Of a DNA stretch of 64,000 bases, positions 19,621 to 30,429 are shown one piece after another. The position numbers were made by a program, and so were the translations under genes. This DNA comes from Heterocephalus glaber (taxonomy: Eukaryota; Chordata; Mammalia; Rodentia; Bathyergidae). A model generated the notes under the pieces. It was given only the letters and a program-made list of their open reading frames with translations, was not told where the DNA came from and did not search any database. The stretch covers positions 11,841,354 through 11,905,353 of the forward strand of contig NW_004624781.1 of NCBI RefSeq assembly GCF_000247695.1, read 5' to 3'. Numbering within the stretch: position 1 is the first letter of the stretch; each line of letters starts with the position of its first letter.

Positions 19621-21697
19621 CCTCATTGGAGGCCTAATCTGCTAAGAAGAAGCCAGATGTTTAATGACAAAACCATTATTCAGGAGGACCTATCAAAGTA
19701 AAACAAATTGTTGTTGTTTGAGTGGAGGGGGAAAACCTGCTTTGTGCAAGAAATGTGGAAAACCTGCTTGGAGTGGATTCTCGCTTATGTAGGAATTTTG
19801 CCTGCCTTTTACTGCTGCCCCATAACAAGATTTCTCCCAGAAACATCATTCAGCAAACATGAGTCCTGTTCTCTGAGGACACAACAGTTCAGGTCAGTGC
19901 AATACTCCATGCATAGGTGGGAGCTGTTGTGACAGAGTAGTGGTTGGGAAAACATTCATCTAAGAGGCTTTTTGATGTGAACTGTAGATATTAAGTTCCT
20001 TTCCCCTCACGGTGTTGTTCCTAAGCAAAGAGCCAGGAAGCCACATTGGGTGAGGGTGGCATTGGTTTTGTCCACTGGTCTTATTGACTTCCTCATGTGG
20101 ACCTGGCTCCCACATTCCCCTTGTTCATGTACAATGAATGCATCAGCCTCGTACCCTTGGCATCTCCCTGCAAATGTATATTTCTTCTCTCTTCTCCTTC
20201 ATTCCTGTCCACAATTCGCTCCACTCTCCCATCTGTCCCCTACATCCCTGGATTCTTCTTCTTTCCTCCTCCTTTCCCCCTTCCTATCAGAAGTGTGTCT
20301 TACAGAATGTATCCAATTGTCCATCAGACCAAAAAGCACACAATAAACTGGAAGAAGTGTAAAGATGGGGCTCACAGATTGATTTTCAAAACCTTGACAT
20401 GATCATACGTCTTGGCCAAAACATCCAAATGCTTAAGTATTTCAATTTATTCGTTTTGTTAAAGCTTTCCTTGCTGCATATATTTCTTGGACTAAATCCT
20501 TTAAGAATACACAAGACTTTCCTAGAAAATTAACTGAGGTCATCTTGACATGTACACATTTTTAGTAATTATGATGAGATGCATAGCAGTGAGAAGTGGT
20601 TATAATCCATGGAAGGTTTGGAGGCTTCCTTGCTGCTGGATTCTAGAATCAGGCAGCCATCCACTTCTGAAAGGAGCCAAAACTAGGAGGAAACACCGGG
20701 CCTGGAAGTCTCATTTGCTCTGTCACTTTCTCATTGTAAGGGATCAGAAAGAAATCATCCCATAGAGATGAGAATTTGTCTTGTTGTTGAAGATGTCTTG
20801 ATTTGTATTAATGACATCTCCCTTTTCTGGAGATAACTATTGATTTCTCCTTCTAATTTGTTTCCTGTGTCTTACATTATTTTCACATTTCTGTCCATTC
20901 AAAAGCGTCTATTACCTATTCCTTGCTGTTATCTTCCTTTTTATTTCAGCAAGGCAGAGAAGGGATCTGAAGTGTGTTCTACCTCAGCTATCCATCTGAT
21001 ACTTGAATTTTCTCAACAGCATCCTCTTTTCCAGGGTTTCAAGTGTGTGACTGAACATATTCTTCCACAGGACACAGCATCTTCCAATGCAGCCTATTTC
21101 ACTGCTGAGTGTCTCTAATTGTTAGACTGTTCTGTGTGTTGCCTTTAAATCTATTTCTTGGTGACTTCCCCTTATTTCTTGAGGTTGTTGTGGCAATGAG
21201 TTGGCATAATGAATATTATGCACTATCAGAATGGCATAGAGAAACAATACAACACAGGGTACCTACTCTTATTATCAATATTATTGGTTCACATTGTGGT
21301 CCTCAGAGTTGTTTAACACCAACCACTTCTTCCACGTGGAAGCCTTTTGCATCATGGAGAACAACTATCATCTCTCTTTGACCCCCTAGTCCCCCTCCCA
21401 CTGTTTTAAACTAAATATTCCCATTAATATGAATAACTCCTCACATAACAGGGCTTGAATTTCTTCAGTGTTTTGGTTACTTGTCTCAAACGAGTGAGGC
21501 ATAGCTTCTAGGCACAGCAACTAGAAGTGAAAGCAGTATCCATCCTGGCGTAGGGTGAGCAGAGGAGGGGTGGGTGGGCTATGATTTGTGCAGAGTCCAG
21601 TAAGTGTTCGTGATGCCCCAGTCACAGTATCTTTTCTAGCAGCTCCATTACACTGGTTTTTATATGGGGTTTATTGTTGAACAAATTTGTTTCGGTT
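19621..21697. other. Unique non-coding stretch
   Basis: No repeat family was recognised. There is a pyrimidine-rich stretch at about 20160-20300 (ctcc/tcct runs) that makes long chance frames in all three forward phases. Confidence 0.45.
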
Positions 21698-21778
21698 TAT
21701 TTTGGTACCGAGGATCGAACTCGGGTCCTTGCGCTTGTGCAGCAGACAGCGAAACCACTGAGCTAAATCCCCTGCCCT
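21698..21778 (-). repeat. ID SINE
   Basis: ggtaccgaggatcgaactcg, ccttgcgcttgtgcagcag, ctgagctaaatcccctgccc. Neighbouring tgtttcggttta and tgtttcttttttta suggest a decayed target duplication. Confidence 0.9.
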
Positions 21779-22738
21779 GTTTCTTTTTTTAATGGGATAC
21801 ATTTCTGTAAATTCATTGACAAAAGTAAGCAGTTAAATTTATCATAGCTAAATACATTAAATGCCTGTAGCTCATTTTCTTAGCTTTCAAAGACCCCTTT
21901 TCATTCCATCTACATTTCACTTTGTTGTTGGGCCCATGGAAATAAATCTTTGTTTTATGGTTTCAGTCATTTTTGGAAACTACATTTCTGCAAGGTGAAG
22001 GTTGGGTTAGGAGTGAGAGGAGGGAGCCCAGGCGAGCATAACTGCAGAGTGATAGTTTTTCTTAAGTTAGCTAGAGAGTGAAATGAGAACAGAGAAATAG
22101 GTGAACACAACAATCCAAGTGACCATGATCGTGAATCGGAGACATAATGCAAAATTGGTAAAACCGAGCTATTCCTAAAAAATGAAGTCATAAGCCTCGA
22201 ATTTTAAATAGCCAAGGAAGAGCAGTTGTGTAAAAATTTAACATTTTCTCTGGAAGAGTTGTTTTAGGAGTGAATGAGATCATATATGGGGAAGAGCTTA
22301 GCTTGAAACTATTTGAGAATCAATAAAAAATTTGGCCTGTGTCTAAATCTAGATTTCAACCTTCATCTTTTTTTCCTGTATTCTTGTATGTAACTGTATC
22401 TTTAGATCTTCCCACTTCCTACATTCTCCAAGTCTAGTTTTATCCATTTGTGAACAAACCCATTTTTATGCTTTTCCTACTCTTTATGACTTTGTATTCT
22501 TTAATCATTCTGCCTTTTGTTCTCCATTGTCTCAGCTTAGAGGGTCCTGTAGTTCCCCCACCAAACTCCTGCTCTTCTCCCTCTCAGCATCACTGTACTC
22601 GGGACTTTCTCTAGCTTTCTGCCTTTCTTGAAGAAGGACTTCTTGTGAGGCTTGGCAGGTGTCACCCTAGGCTCACTGATCTTCATGCCTAGCCTCTTGG
22701 ATGTCTGAGACTTCTAAAACAGTGCCTTGGACAGAGGA
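21779..22738. other. Unique non-coding stretch
   Basis: Nothing assignable was seen. A 74-codon reverse frame at 21967-22191 has no recognisable content. Confidence 0.4.
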
Positions 22739-23024
22739 GCACTCACAAATATCATAGTGCTATAGTTGGATCTGAAATGCCCCCCAATATCCATGTGTTA
22801 AAGGCTTGGTTGTAAGCCCATGGCACTGTTGNNNNNNNNNNNNNNNNNNNNNNNNNNNNNNNNNNNNNNNNNNNNNNNNNNNNNNNNNNNNNNNNNNNNN
22901 NNNNNNNNNNNNNNNNNNNNNNNNNNNNNNNGCACTCACAAATATCATAGTGCTATAGTTGGATCTGAAATGCCCCCCAATATCCATGTGTTAAAGGCTT
23001 GGTTGTAAGCCCATGGCACTGTTG
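22739..23024. other. Assembly gap with duplicated 93-base flanks
   Basis: Bases 22739-22831 and 22932-23024 are identical over 93 positions and border a run of exactly 100 N (22832-22931). A round 100-N spacer with the same sequence on both sides is the usual mark of contig ends that overlap but were scaffolded instead of merged. Open frames running through N are meaningless. Confidence 0.93.
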
Positions 23025-23294
23025 GTCCTTATTGGAGGAAGTTAAGTCATTGGTGTAGTGCTCTTGTAAGGGATGTTGAGATTCTGGCCCCTTTCTCTCC
23101 TCTCTTTGCTTCCACTTGCCATCAGGGGAGTAGGCTACCTCTATCCTGCACTCTGCCATGATAGACTGTATGGCCTGCCACAAGCCCATGTACCCATAGA
23201 CTAAACCCTCTGAAACCATGAGCCAAAATCTTTCTTCCTCTTAAGTTGATTTTCTCAGGTAGTTTGTCACAGCAATGGAAAGCTGACTAACACA
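22758..23294 (+). mobile_element. MaLR-type solo LTR (carrying the gap duplication)
   Basis: It starts tgctatagttggatctgaaa and ends tggaaagctgactaacaca. Typical blocks are atgccccccaatat, gccatcaggggagtaggc, ctctgaaaccatgagccaa and gtttgtcacagcaatgg. Once the false duplication is removed, the real LTR is 22951-23294, about 344 bases. No internal region is present. Confidence 0.85.
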
Positions 23295-23310
23295 CTTGAT
23301 TTAAACATTC

Positions 23311-23875
23311 TTTTTTTTTTTTGTGGTACAGCAAGTCCCCAACTTATGAACATTTGAGTTGCATACTTTCACAGATACAATTGGACCTCATATTACGAAC
23401 ATTTGTAAATACAAACAAATTGTGAAAATAGTTCGTGTGCCTGTCAGACATTGTCACAGTTGTGCTGTTGTGTGCTTACTGTACAGTGCAATAATGTTCA
23501 GTAGTACAGCACTCAATCAGAGCCCAGAAGCAAGAGGAAAAGGAGTGGTGATGTGGTGGGGACTGCTAAGAAGCACAGTACAATATACATTGTATATTTG
23601 TGTCAAAGGTGTTTGAGATTCACTTTGTTAGACTTATGAACAAGTCCAGCTTACAAACGTTGTCCTGGAATGGAACTTGTTCAAAAGTCAGGAGCTTACT
23701 GAACTCAGAATTGAACCCAGAAAGTGCTGAGCTACATCCCCAGCCTTTTACAATTTTCTTTTAATTTTGAGAAGAGACTTACTAAGTTGCTCAGGCTGGA
23801 CTTGAATGAGTGATCCTCCTGCCTCAGCCTTCCAAGTGGCTGGGATTACAAGTATGCACCACCACGTCCACCTAA
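23311..23875 (-). repeat. B1-dID SINE interrupted by a Tigger-like element
   Basis: Poly-T and gtggta (23311-23328) are the reverse-strand start of the ID half. After an insertion the ID half resumes at 23704 (ctcagaattgaacccag ... gagctacatccccagcc). The reverse B1 half follows (about 23765-23875; gttgctcaggctgg, gatcctcctgcctcagcc, tgggattacaagtatgc). Removing 23329-23703 gives a normal gtggta-ctcag-attgaaccc junction. Confidence 0.85.
23329..23701 (+). mobile_element. Tigger-like DNA transposon relic with 30-bp TIRs
   Basis: The left end cagcaagtccccaacttatg and the inverted right end cagtaagctcctgacttttg agree at most positions and extend to about 30 bases (gaacatttgagtt / gaacaagttcc). 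A TA lies at the left and AA (decayed TA) at the right. Inside, one frame reads SKRKRSGDVVGTAKKHST (about 23525-23580), like the basic start of pogo/Tigger transposases before the DNA-binding domain. The rest of the transposase is deleted. It is inactive and 373 bases long. Confidence 0.75.
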
Positions 23876-24254
23876 ACAAGCACATTCTTAATGAAGTCTC
23901 TTTTTGTACTGGGCTTAGAAGTGATTAGTATGAATGTAAGCATCCTTGAAGACTCACCTGAAGATTTCTGATGATGATAAACCCAAGAATGACTTTTCTT
24001 TCTGCTAACAGGTTGACTCATGCTAGCCTCGTGGTGCCATGTTTTTGTCACTTGTGTGAAGAGGTGTTTGAGGGAAGCCATGATGAGGCATTCACTCTGT
24101 CCTCCTGCCCTGCAAACCATCCTTTTGGTGATTGACAGCTATCAGGAGCTGGATTTATGAGTTCTATGGCCCTGAGAGGACAAACCTCTGAAAAGTGATG
24201 TCACCCGTGAACCTATAAGCCAAGAACAAGAGTGATAATAATGCAAATGGTGAT

Positions 24255-24395
24255 GATGACAGTTTCCATTGTGAGCCACCTACTGGGTGCCAGGTAATGT
24301 ACGAGGTCCTGGAGTCATGCGGATGAATAAGACAGTCACAGATTAGTACTTTCTCAGTACCAGGCACATAGTAGGTATTCAGTAAATCTTTGAGG
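24255..24395 (+). repeat. L2/MIR-type fragment
   Basis: The wording gagccacctactgggtgccagg...gtacgaggtcctggagtc...gaataagacagtc follows the L2 order (gcacctactatgtgccaggcac...ctaggcactgg...aacaagac). It is followed by accaggcacatagtaggtattcag, a L2/MIR 3'-end phrase. Confidence 0.55.
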
Positions 24396-24810
24396 GGAAA
24401 AACAAGTGATGCCCAGAGTCAGAGTGATCTTCAAGATCTCTGGGATTCTTGGAGAAAAAAATAGGTACTTTTGCGTGGGGTCCCAAATATGTACACCTGC
24501 TTTGTAGTAAATCCGGCTCCTTGGTGAGTGACCTGGGTTTGGGGCCTGTGTAGCCCAAACATTCTCATGTGAGCTTCTGAGTTCCCTTCTCACTGGTCCT
24601 TCAGACTTCTCCTGGGTGTGCCACAATGCCCAGGCCGAAACTAGAAATGTGTATTGCAGAAAGAGCTAAGGAAGGCCACCAGGTCTCAGGTCTGGACAGT
24701 TTTTCTAAGTCTAAGTACCGGCCAACCCTAACAAAGCAGTGCTTTGCTTTGCTTCACCTCGCTTTGCCTCCCCCCCACCCCCGCCACCTGCCTGCCTCCC
24801 TCCCTCCCTT

Positions 24811-25003
24811 CCTTCTAGTATTGGGGATTGAACCCAAGGCCTCCTACATGCCAGGCAAGAGCTGTACTGCTGAGCCACACCCTCAGCCCTTCTTTTAAGA
24901 CTGAATCTCCCTAAGTCATTCAGGCTAGACTTGATCTCGTGATCCTCCTTCCTCAGCCTTTTAGAGCGCTGGGATTACAGGTGTGGTAACCTGCCCAGCT
25001 CCT
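24811..25003 (-). repeat. B1-dID SINE
   Basis: Reverse ID half (tagtattggggattgaaccc, gccaggcaagagc, tgagccacaccctcagcc), short linker, then reverse B1 half (gatcctccttcctcagcc, gctgggattacaggtgtgg). It is preceded by a cctccctccctcc low-complexity run at about 24766-24810. Confidence 0.88.
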
Positions 25004-25891
25004 TTAGCACCTTCCATTACTAACTTTTAACAAGTGGATCTTAACTGTTAAACACATTAGCTGCTTTTAAGTTGCTTTGAAACTAGGGATGTGAGTTGAG
25101 AAATCAGTCTTAGAGCTGTCTCTTTGTTGGAATACAACAGGACTGCTGCAGTAGCCACACTGTGTGTGTGTGGTACATGAAGTACTATGGGATATGTGAT
25201 AAACACTCTTGATTAGCTTAGTTCATGCTCAGTTTCTTGTGGCTTTAAAGTTTTAAATGACTTTGGTGGTGAATATGTTAGGTACATTAACCCTTTCCAC
25301 CTCCTAGAGCAAATTACCTCTGGGTCCTAAGGAAGTTAATGCCCCTATTGAAAGTGAGCAACTTTATCCTTGAGCCTTCCATATTAGAAGGATCATCCTC
25401 AATTTTTTTGAATTACTTAAGGATGTGAAAAATATCTTTATTTTCTATTTGATGACACTTCTAGGTAATGTGAGGAATTATAGAATAATGCCTCAGCTTG
25501 GGAAGGATTTTACTCCAAAATAAAATCAAGTCAGATTTTCAGCCATTGCCTGTTAAGTGCCAGTTTGACATTCGAAATAATCCGAACTTAGTGATTTGGA
25601 GAACCCCACAACCAGCAGCTGTAACTTTCATCCACTTGAAACCCATTTGGCCATGACTCATGTGGAAGCTCATTTTGTTTAGGAGGATTGAATTTGAACA
25701 ATTGGTGATGAAAACTTAAGTCCTAATGATGGAATATCTAGTGAGCAACTTCAAGGGTCAAATTTGTGTTCATTCTAAAATACACACTTTTACTTCTCTG
25801 CCTCTTTTTCTTAGGAAATTTAGGATGGAATAAAAATAAAACTAATGTTGAGAAATGGTAGAAGTAAGACTTAGACATTCTCTTGGCCTTA
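25004..25891. other. Unique non-coding stretch
   Basis: No repeat, exon or RNA gene was recognised. There is a short (tg)n tract near 25160. Confidence 0.4.
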
Positions 25892-26110
25892 GGAGGCAGC
25901 ATCGTGTATTAACCAAGCATTGTTGCAGGGGTTGGGTACCAATTTTTCCCTTGGTGGCAGTGTGACCTTGGCCTTTCTCAGTGTGACCTTGCTCTGCCTT
26001 TCTTGCCTCAATTCTTCATTTTTAAAATAAAATTGTAAACAGTGCCTTTCTCAGAAAGCTGGTGTGATGATTATGTGAGCTGTCCTAGGTACCAGGTTAG
26101 TAGGTAAAGT
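25892..26110 (+). repeat. MIR SINE
   Basis: The MIR order is visible: ggaggcagcatcgtgtatt, then ggcagtgtgaccttggcc, ctgcctttcttgcctcaa...ttcttcatttttaaaat, and gctggtgtgatgattatgtgag. The core 'tgtgaccttggg...cctcagtttcctcatctgtaaaat' is recognisable. An inner gtgtgacctt phrase is repeated. Confidence 0.75.
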
Positions 26111-27037
26111 ATTTCTTAGGAAAACCAAAATGAGATTTAGTGTGCATTTGATGAAAATTTAGGACTTTTCACTCGAACATATCTCTTTTCAATAAACACT
26201 CCCTTGTGTACCTAATTTCATATTTATTATTGTTGTGTTTTTCTCAAATAGGACCTCTAAAATTATATGGTTCCATAAAGCCTAGCTTCTTTCTTGTCAA
26301 GTCCTCATTATTAAGATTATTCTGTTACTCCTCCTACTTTAGTGCAAACTCCAGAATTCATCAATTTAAAGATACTTTTAATAACTGCTAAAAATAAGAC
26401 TGTTTTAAGAGCATCTGTATGATGTATGTTATGATAGTGCTCTCCTAGGCAGAGATCATCTAGAGGGAGAAGAATTAATTTGTTTCCACACACATATTAA
26501 ATAATGGATTTATTTCTGCCAAGGAAAGCAAGAGTGTAGAGCTTCCTTGATGAGATTTAATAATTTGTAAACTGATGCTCTGATGAATATCACCTGATGT
26601 TAGAACAATAAACCCACTGAAATAAGATACATAGTACTCATTAAATGCTTCTGATCTGAAAGCAGTTATGTGAACAGTTTATTGTATTTGGTTAAGTGGA
26701 TGAGTTTGTTTTTTTACAGTCTTGGTTGTGTGTTTATCAGATATAGGAAAGCTAAGTATCTTTAAGGGACAGAGTTTGGGCCATTCTAACTGGGACTGTG
26801 GTGCAAAGGCATCTGGATGGGGGTATGTAGAGGTTGTGGGTAGAATCATGAGAGACATATAGTGTGTATTAGGTTCTTCTGTCTAAAGTAAGCAGATTTT
26901 CTTAGAGGGAACATAGGGCTTAGTAAGTGAGCTATTAACAGAAAAATTTTTTTGTTGTAAGTACAGCTCACGTCAAAAAAGGCGTAATTCCAGAGACACA
27001 TGCCATTTCCAATCACAGTCACAGATTAGAGACAGAG
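26111..27037. other. Unique non-coding stretch
   Basis: Moderately AT-rich. No supported feature. Confidence 0.4.
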
Positions 27038-27492
27038 TGTTTTAGTTACTTTCTTGTTGTTGGGACAGCCCCAACACCCACAAGTTAAAGAAGGAAAGGT
27101 TTATTTCAGCTCACAGTTTGTAGAAGTTCCAGTCCATAGTCAGCTGGCTCCAAGGCAGCATGGCATGGTGGAGGGACATGGCAGAAGATTAACAGTCCAT
27201 GGCGTGGCAGGCAGGAGGCAGCAAGCCTGCTTTCCCTCTCTTCCTTCATATTTCCCCAGCCTATCAGCTTGGGTGGATGTTGACACCACCACCCACATCC
27301 AGGGTGGGGCCTCTGTCTTAAGTAAATTCATTCAGCCACACTCAGAACTATGCCAATCTAATCAGTGGACTAATTTAGTTATCATGCAGTCTTAATCCAG
27401 ATCACATCCCCACGATCCAGCCACTTCCCAAAAGCCCCACCTATGAGTGCATGAGGCTTTGGTGAAGGGGCATCTAGATCTAAGCCATAACA
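27038..27492 (-). mobile_element. MaLR-type solo LTR
   Basis: Read on the reverse strand it begins tgttatggcttagatctaga and ends ...gtaactaaaaca. The forward strand shows gttgttgggacagcccc, gaaaggtttatttcagctc, tccatagtcagctggctcc and aaaagccccacctatgag. Flanking 5-mers cagag (27033) and ctgag (27493) differ by one base. The open frames here are LTR artefacts. Confidence 0.85.
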
Positions 27493-27726
27493 CTGAGTAA
27501 TTGGAGACTAGAGAGATGCACAGTAAAAGAATGAACAATTTGAAATGGAGACAAGAGAAAAATATAGAGTTCTTCCTCAAACGAAGACATCTGATGCTGG
27601 GCTGATTCTGAGAGGAAGGAAAATGAAACAAAGATTTTAGTTCAGAGACTAATTTTAAAGCCAGAAAATGTTTAGAAGTATGATTCTGCTGCTGAATGCC
27701 ATCAGAAGAGAACAAGAAGGGCTCAG

Positions 27727-27736
27727 TGAGAGAGAA

Positions 27737-27771
<35 letters not shown>

Positions 27772-27779
27772 AAGACAGG
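27727..27779. repeat. (GA)n(GACA)n microsatellite
   Basis: A run of ga dinucleotides followed by six gaca-type tetramers. Confidence 0.95.
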
Positions 27780-28564
27780 AGAGGTGATTACCAGGCTTCC
27801 GGCTCCCAGGAACAACTGATGTGGCCTGAGGCAGGACTTGACCAGGATGGAGAGGAAAGCCAGGCTGGACTAACATGGCCGATAGGGCTGTGAGCCTGTG
27901 TAGAAGAAAGACATCTTCAAGATAATAGATTACATTAATTGAGAATTCTGTAAGTGTTCTAAATCTTTGTGATTTCTTCTCTTGAGCAATTCATATTCAT
28001 TCCATTTATTAGTTACTTAGTGTTATTGGTTTATTAATCCCCAGCATATGTTTTGTTGGTGCTGGTAATACTGTGACTCTTATTTTTTTTATTGGCGCAC
28101 ACAGTTCACATGGATCCTGAAGTCACAAGATTTTCTGCTAAAGCTGCACTTGAAATCTTTAGTCCTAATAAAATTTGGAGTCGGTGAGGTGAAATTCTCA
28201 GTGGAGAGAGAGACCTGGTTATTTTGCTGATCATGCAGGTGAGGGTATGTACTGTGATCATTTGCAGTAACCTTGCACCTGGCTCTTTGCTGGCCATGGT
28301 ATAAAAATCCCTACAGTTTAGCCCCATTTCCAGTTCCATAATTTTCTACTGGGTGCATCCACCCAAGGCCTGGAGTGGCTCTTTAGTGCCTAGGAAGTGC
28401 TGATTGTCAGTCTCTTCTTAATGCTCCTTCTAGGGACATCATCTCAGTTGCTTGAAATTAGCCATGATGGAAGTATTTACACCATGGAAACTGGAAATCA
28501 TACAACTCAGGATTTTCCCACCCTTGGAGGGCAGGTGGTTCAATGTTTGCCATCACACACCCAT
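27780..28564. other. Unique non-coding stretch
   Basis: No recognised repeat or coding signal. Confidence 0.4.
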
Positions 28565-28670
28565 CTCGTGAGCCGGGCACCACTGTGCTAGGGGCTATAG
28601 GGGAATTAAGATGTGAGAGAAATGCATGCTGGCCCTTGAGGCTCTTATAATTTGGAAGAAGGAATTGATG
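28565..28670 (+). repeat. L2 LINE fragment
   Basis: gagccgggcaccactgtgctaggggctataggggaatt...ggcccttgaggctcttataatttgg follows the L2 3' order (gtgccaggcactgtgctaggcgctggggatac...cctgccctcaaggagctcacaatctag). Confidence 0.6.
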
Positions 28671-28905
28671 ATGGTGATGGTGATAAGTACCTATTGATTA
28701 CTTACCATACTTTGTTAGAGCTTTACTGGTATTAGCTCACTTAGTCCTTACTAAAAACCCTACTGGATTTGAAAATGCCTTCATGAAGACATAGTCATAA
28801 TTTCTGTATGAGTTAAGTGAGGCTCAAGCAAGTTACATAACTTGCCCATAACTCACCTGGTGCATGCTGAATTTGGGATTCAAGCCCAGGCAGTCTGGCT
28901 AAGTA
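28671..28905 (-). repeat. MIR SINE
   Basis: The forward strand shows the MIR complement: cttactggtattagctcacttag, aaccctactgg, agtgaggctcaagcaagttac, cataacttgcccataactcacc and gggattcaagcccaggcagtctgg. These are landmark phrases of reverse MIR. Confidence 0.85.
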
Positions 28906-29426
28906 TGTTAAGGATAATATGGTGGAATAAACTGTCTAAAAAGAAACAAATGGCTACTCTATGGAAGTCAAGGAAATAAAAACTCCAGCTTTATGGAGTA
29001 GGTGGAATTTTAGATGGGCTTAGATTTCAATCAGAATAGGTGTAATGTATTTGGAAAGGCTGTGTTGGAGAACAGAGTCACAGAGGTGGGAGGATGTGGG
29101 GCATGTGTTCAACCTAATAAGTGCTGTGGTCCTCCTGAGTTTAGGGACATGAATAAAGTGGAAGTAAAGCTGCAAAGGTAGGCTGGCTATATCGGGAGAT
29201 ACTGAATGTCAGGCAGGAAGCAGCAAGTTCTCCTCTCTTCCTTTATATTTCCTTTCTCAGTATCTTGGAAATGGGTCAGTTAAACTGTGCCAAACCAGGC
29301 CAAACTGTACTCCAATGATAGAAACTTCAGATTTATTGTGGACCATATCAATGAGGTAATACGGCACTCAGTTGGAATCCAATTTTTTTTTTTCAGCTTG
29401 GAATCATTTGGGGGATATTCCTTGTG
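28906..29426. other. Mostly unique, with an LTR-like scrap
   Basis: At 29208-29260 the phrase caggcaggaagcagcaag...ctctcttcctttatatttcc matches the middle of the reverse LTR at 27038-27492, so a small LTR fragment may lie here. The rest is unassigned. Confidence 0.4.
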
Positions 29427-29745
29427 TGTTAGTCACTTTCTCATTTCTGAGACAAAATACCCAATATCCACAACCTAAAGGAGGAGAGTTTTATTTTGGT
29501 CCATAGTTTCAGTGTATTCAGTCCATGATTGGCAGGCTCCAAGGCATAAAAGCATGGTGGAAGGGCATGGCAGAGGAAAGCTACTCATGTCATGGCAACC
29601 AGATGCAGAGAGAGAAGAGCTAGGGGCAAGAAAACACCCTTCCAGGTCATGCTCCCAGGAACCAGCCTCTTCAACCTGGCCCCACCTCCAAACAGCATAC
29701 CTCATTAGCTTTATTACATATTCTAAGAACTTCATTTTGGCTCAA
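29427..29745 (-). mobile_element. MaLR-type LTR, partial
   Basis: Forward text gttagtcactttctcatttctgag, acaaaatacccaatatcc, tccatgattggcaggctcc and catggtggaagggcatgg is the complement of a MaLR 3' half. The 5' part of the LTR is missing or unrecognisable after about 29745. Confidence 0.8.
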
Positions 29746-30312
29746 AGCCAGTGGATCCCCTGCTGGGTCACTGTATTTATGATTTAGGAACTCTTATACT
29801 TCTGAATTAGGATTAGTGTACCACAGGTAAACTAATTATTGGATGTCTGGAGGAAGCTTGATAGTCTGTTTTCATTCATGTAGCTCCTCTACAATGTGAT
29901 CTATGTATTATTAGACTTTAATTTCTGGGAGGCAGGGTGAGAGTTGTAGCTTATCACTGGTTCAGTCCCCAGCAGACCCCTCACCAGAAAAATTCCCCAG
30001 AGGCAAGAAACATGTTTGGCCGAGTTTTTCATTGTCATCCGAGCCTCTGACATTAAGTATTTGATGACATGATTACTCAAGTTATCTCAGGCACCATGGA
30101 TTGGACTCTGCCAATGTCAGTGTCCACACTATTAGTTTTCTATAATTAATAATTTCCTGAAGAATTTCAAGAAAACCCAAGATTTCTCATTCATACATTT
30201 GTGAAGTTTCTTCCTAGAGGCAGCAGGCAGAAGAGTCAAGGCAGGTAATCTGTGTGTTCTTTTGCTAAGCAACATATCCTCTTTTGAGAAGTTTTGAAAT
30301 ATCCCTTGTTCA
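29746..30312. other. Unique non-coding stretch
   Basis: A possible L2-like phrase lies near 29920-29990 (tttaatttctgggaggcag...cagtccccagcagac) but it is too weak to call. Confidence 0.35.
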
Positions 30313-30411
30313 GGGCCAGGGATTTAGCTCAGTGATGCCGCCGCCTGCCTTGAAAGCAAAAGGTCCTGAGTTTGATCCCAGGTACCAAAACAACAACAAC
30401 AGCAACAACTA
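30313..30411 (+). repeat. ID SINE with 18-bp target duplication
   Basis: ggccagggatttagctcagtg, then gagtttgatcccaggtacc and a (caa)n tail. Flank tgaaatatcccttgttca (30295-30312) matches tgaaatacaccttgttca (30412-30429) at 16 of 18. Confidence 0.94.
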
Positions 30412-30429
30412 TGAAATACACCTTGTTCA

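Noticed and set aside
24766..24810. CpG-island or promoter impression from a C-rich run
   Set aside because: It is a ctcc/ccct low-complexity tract without CpG density, next to a SINE.
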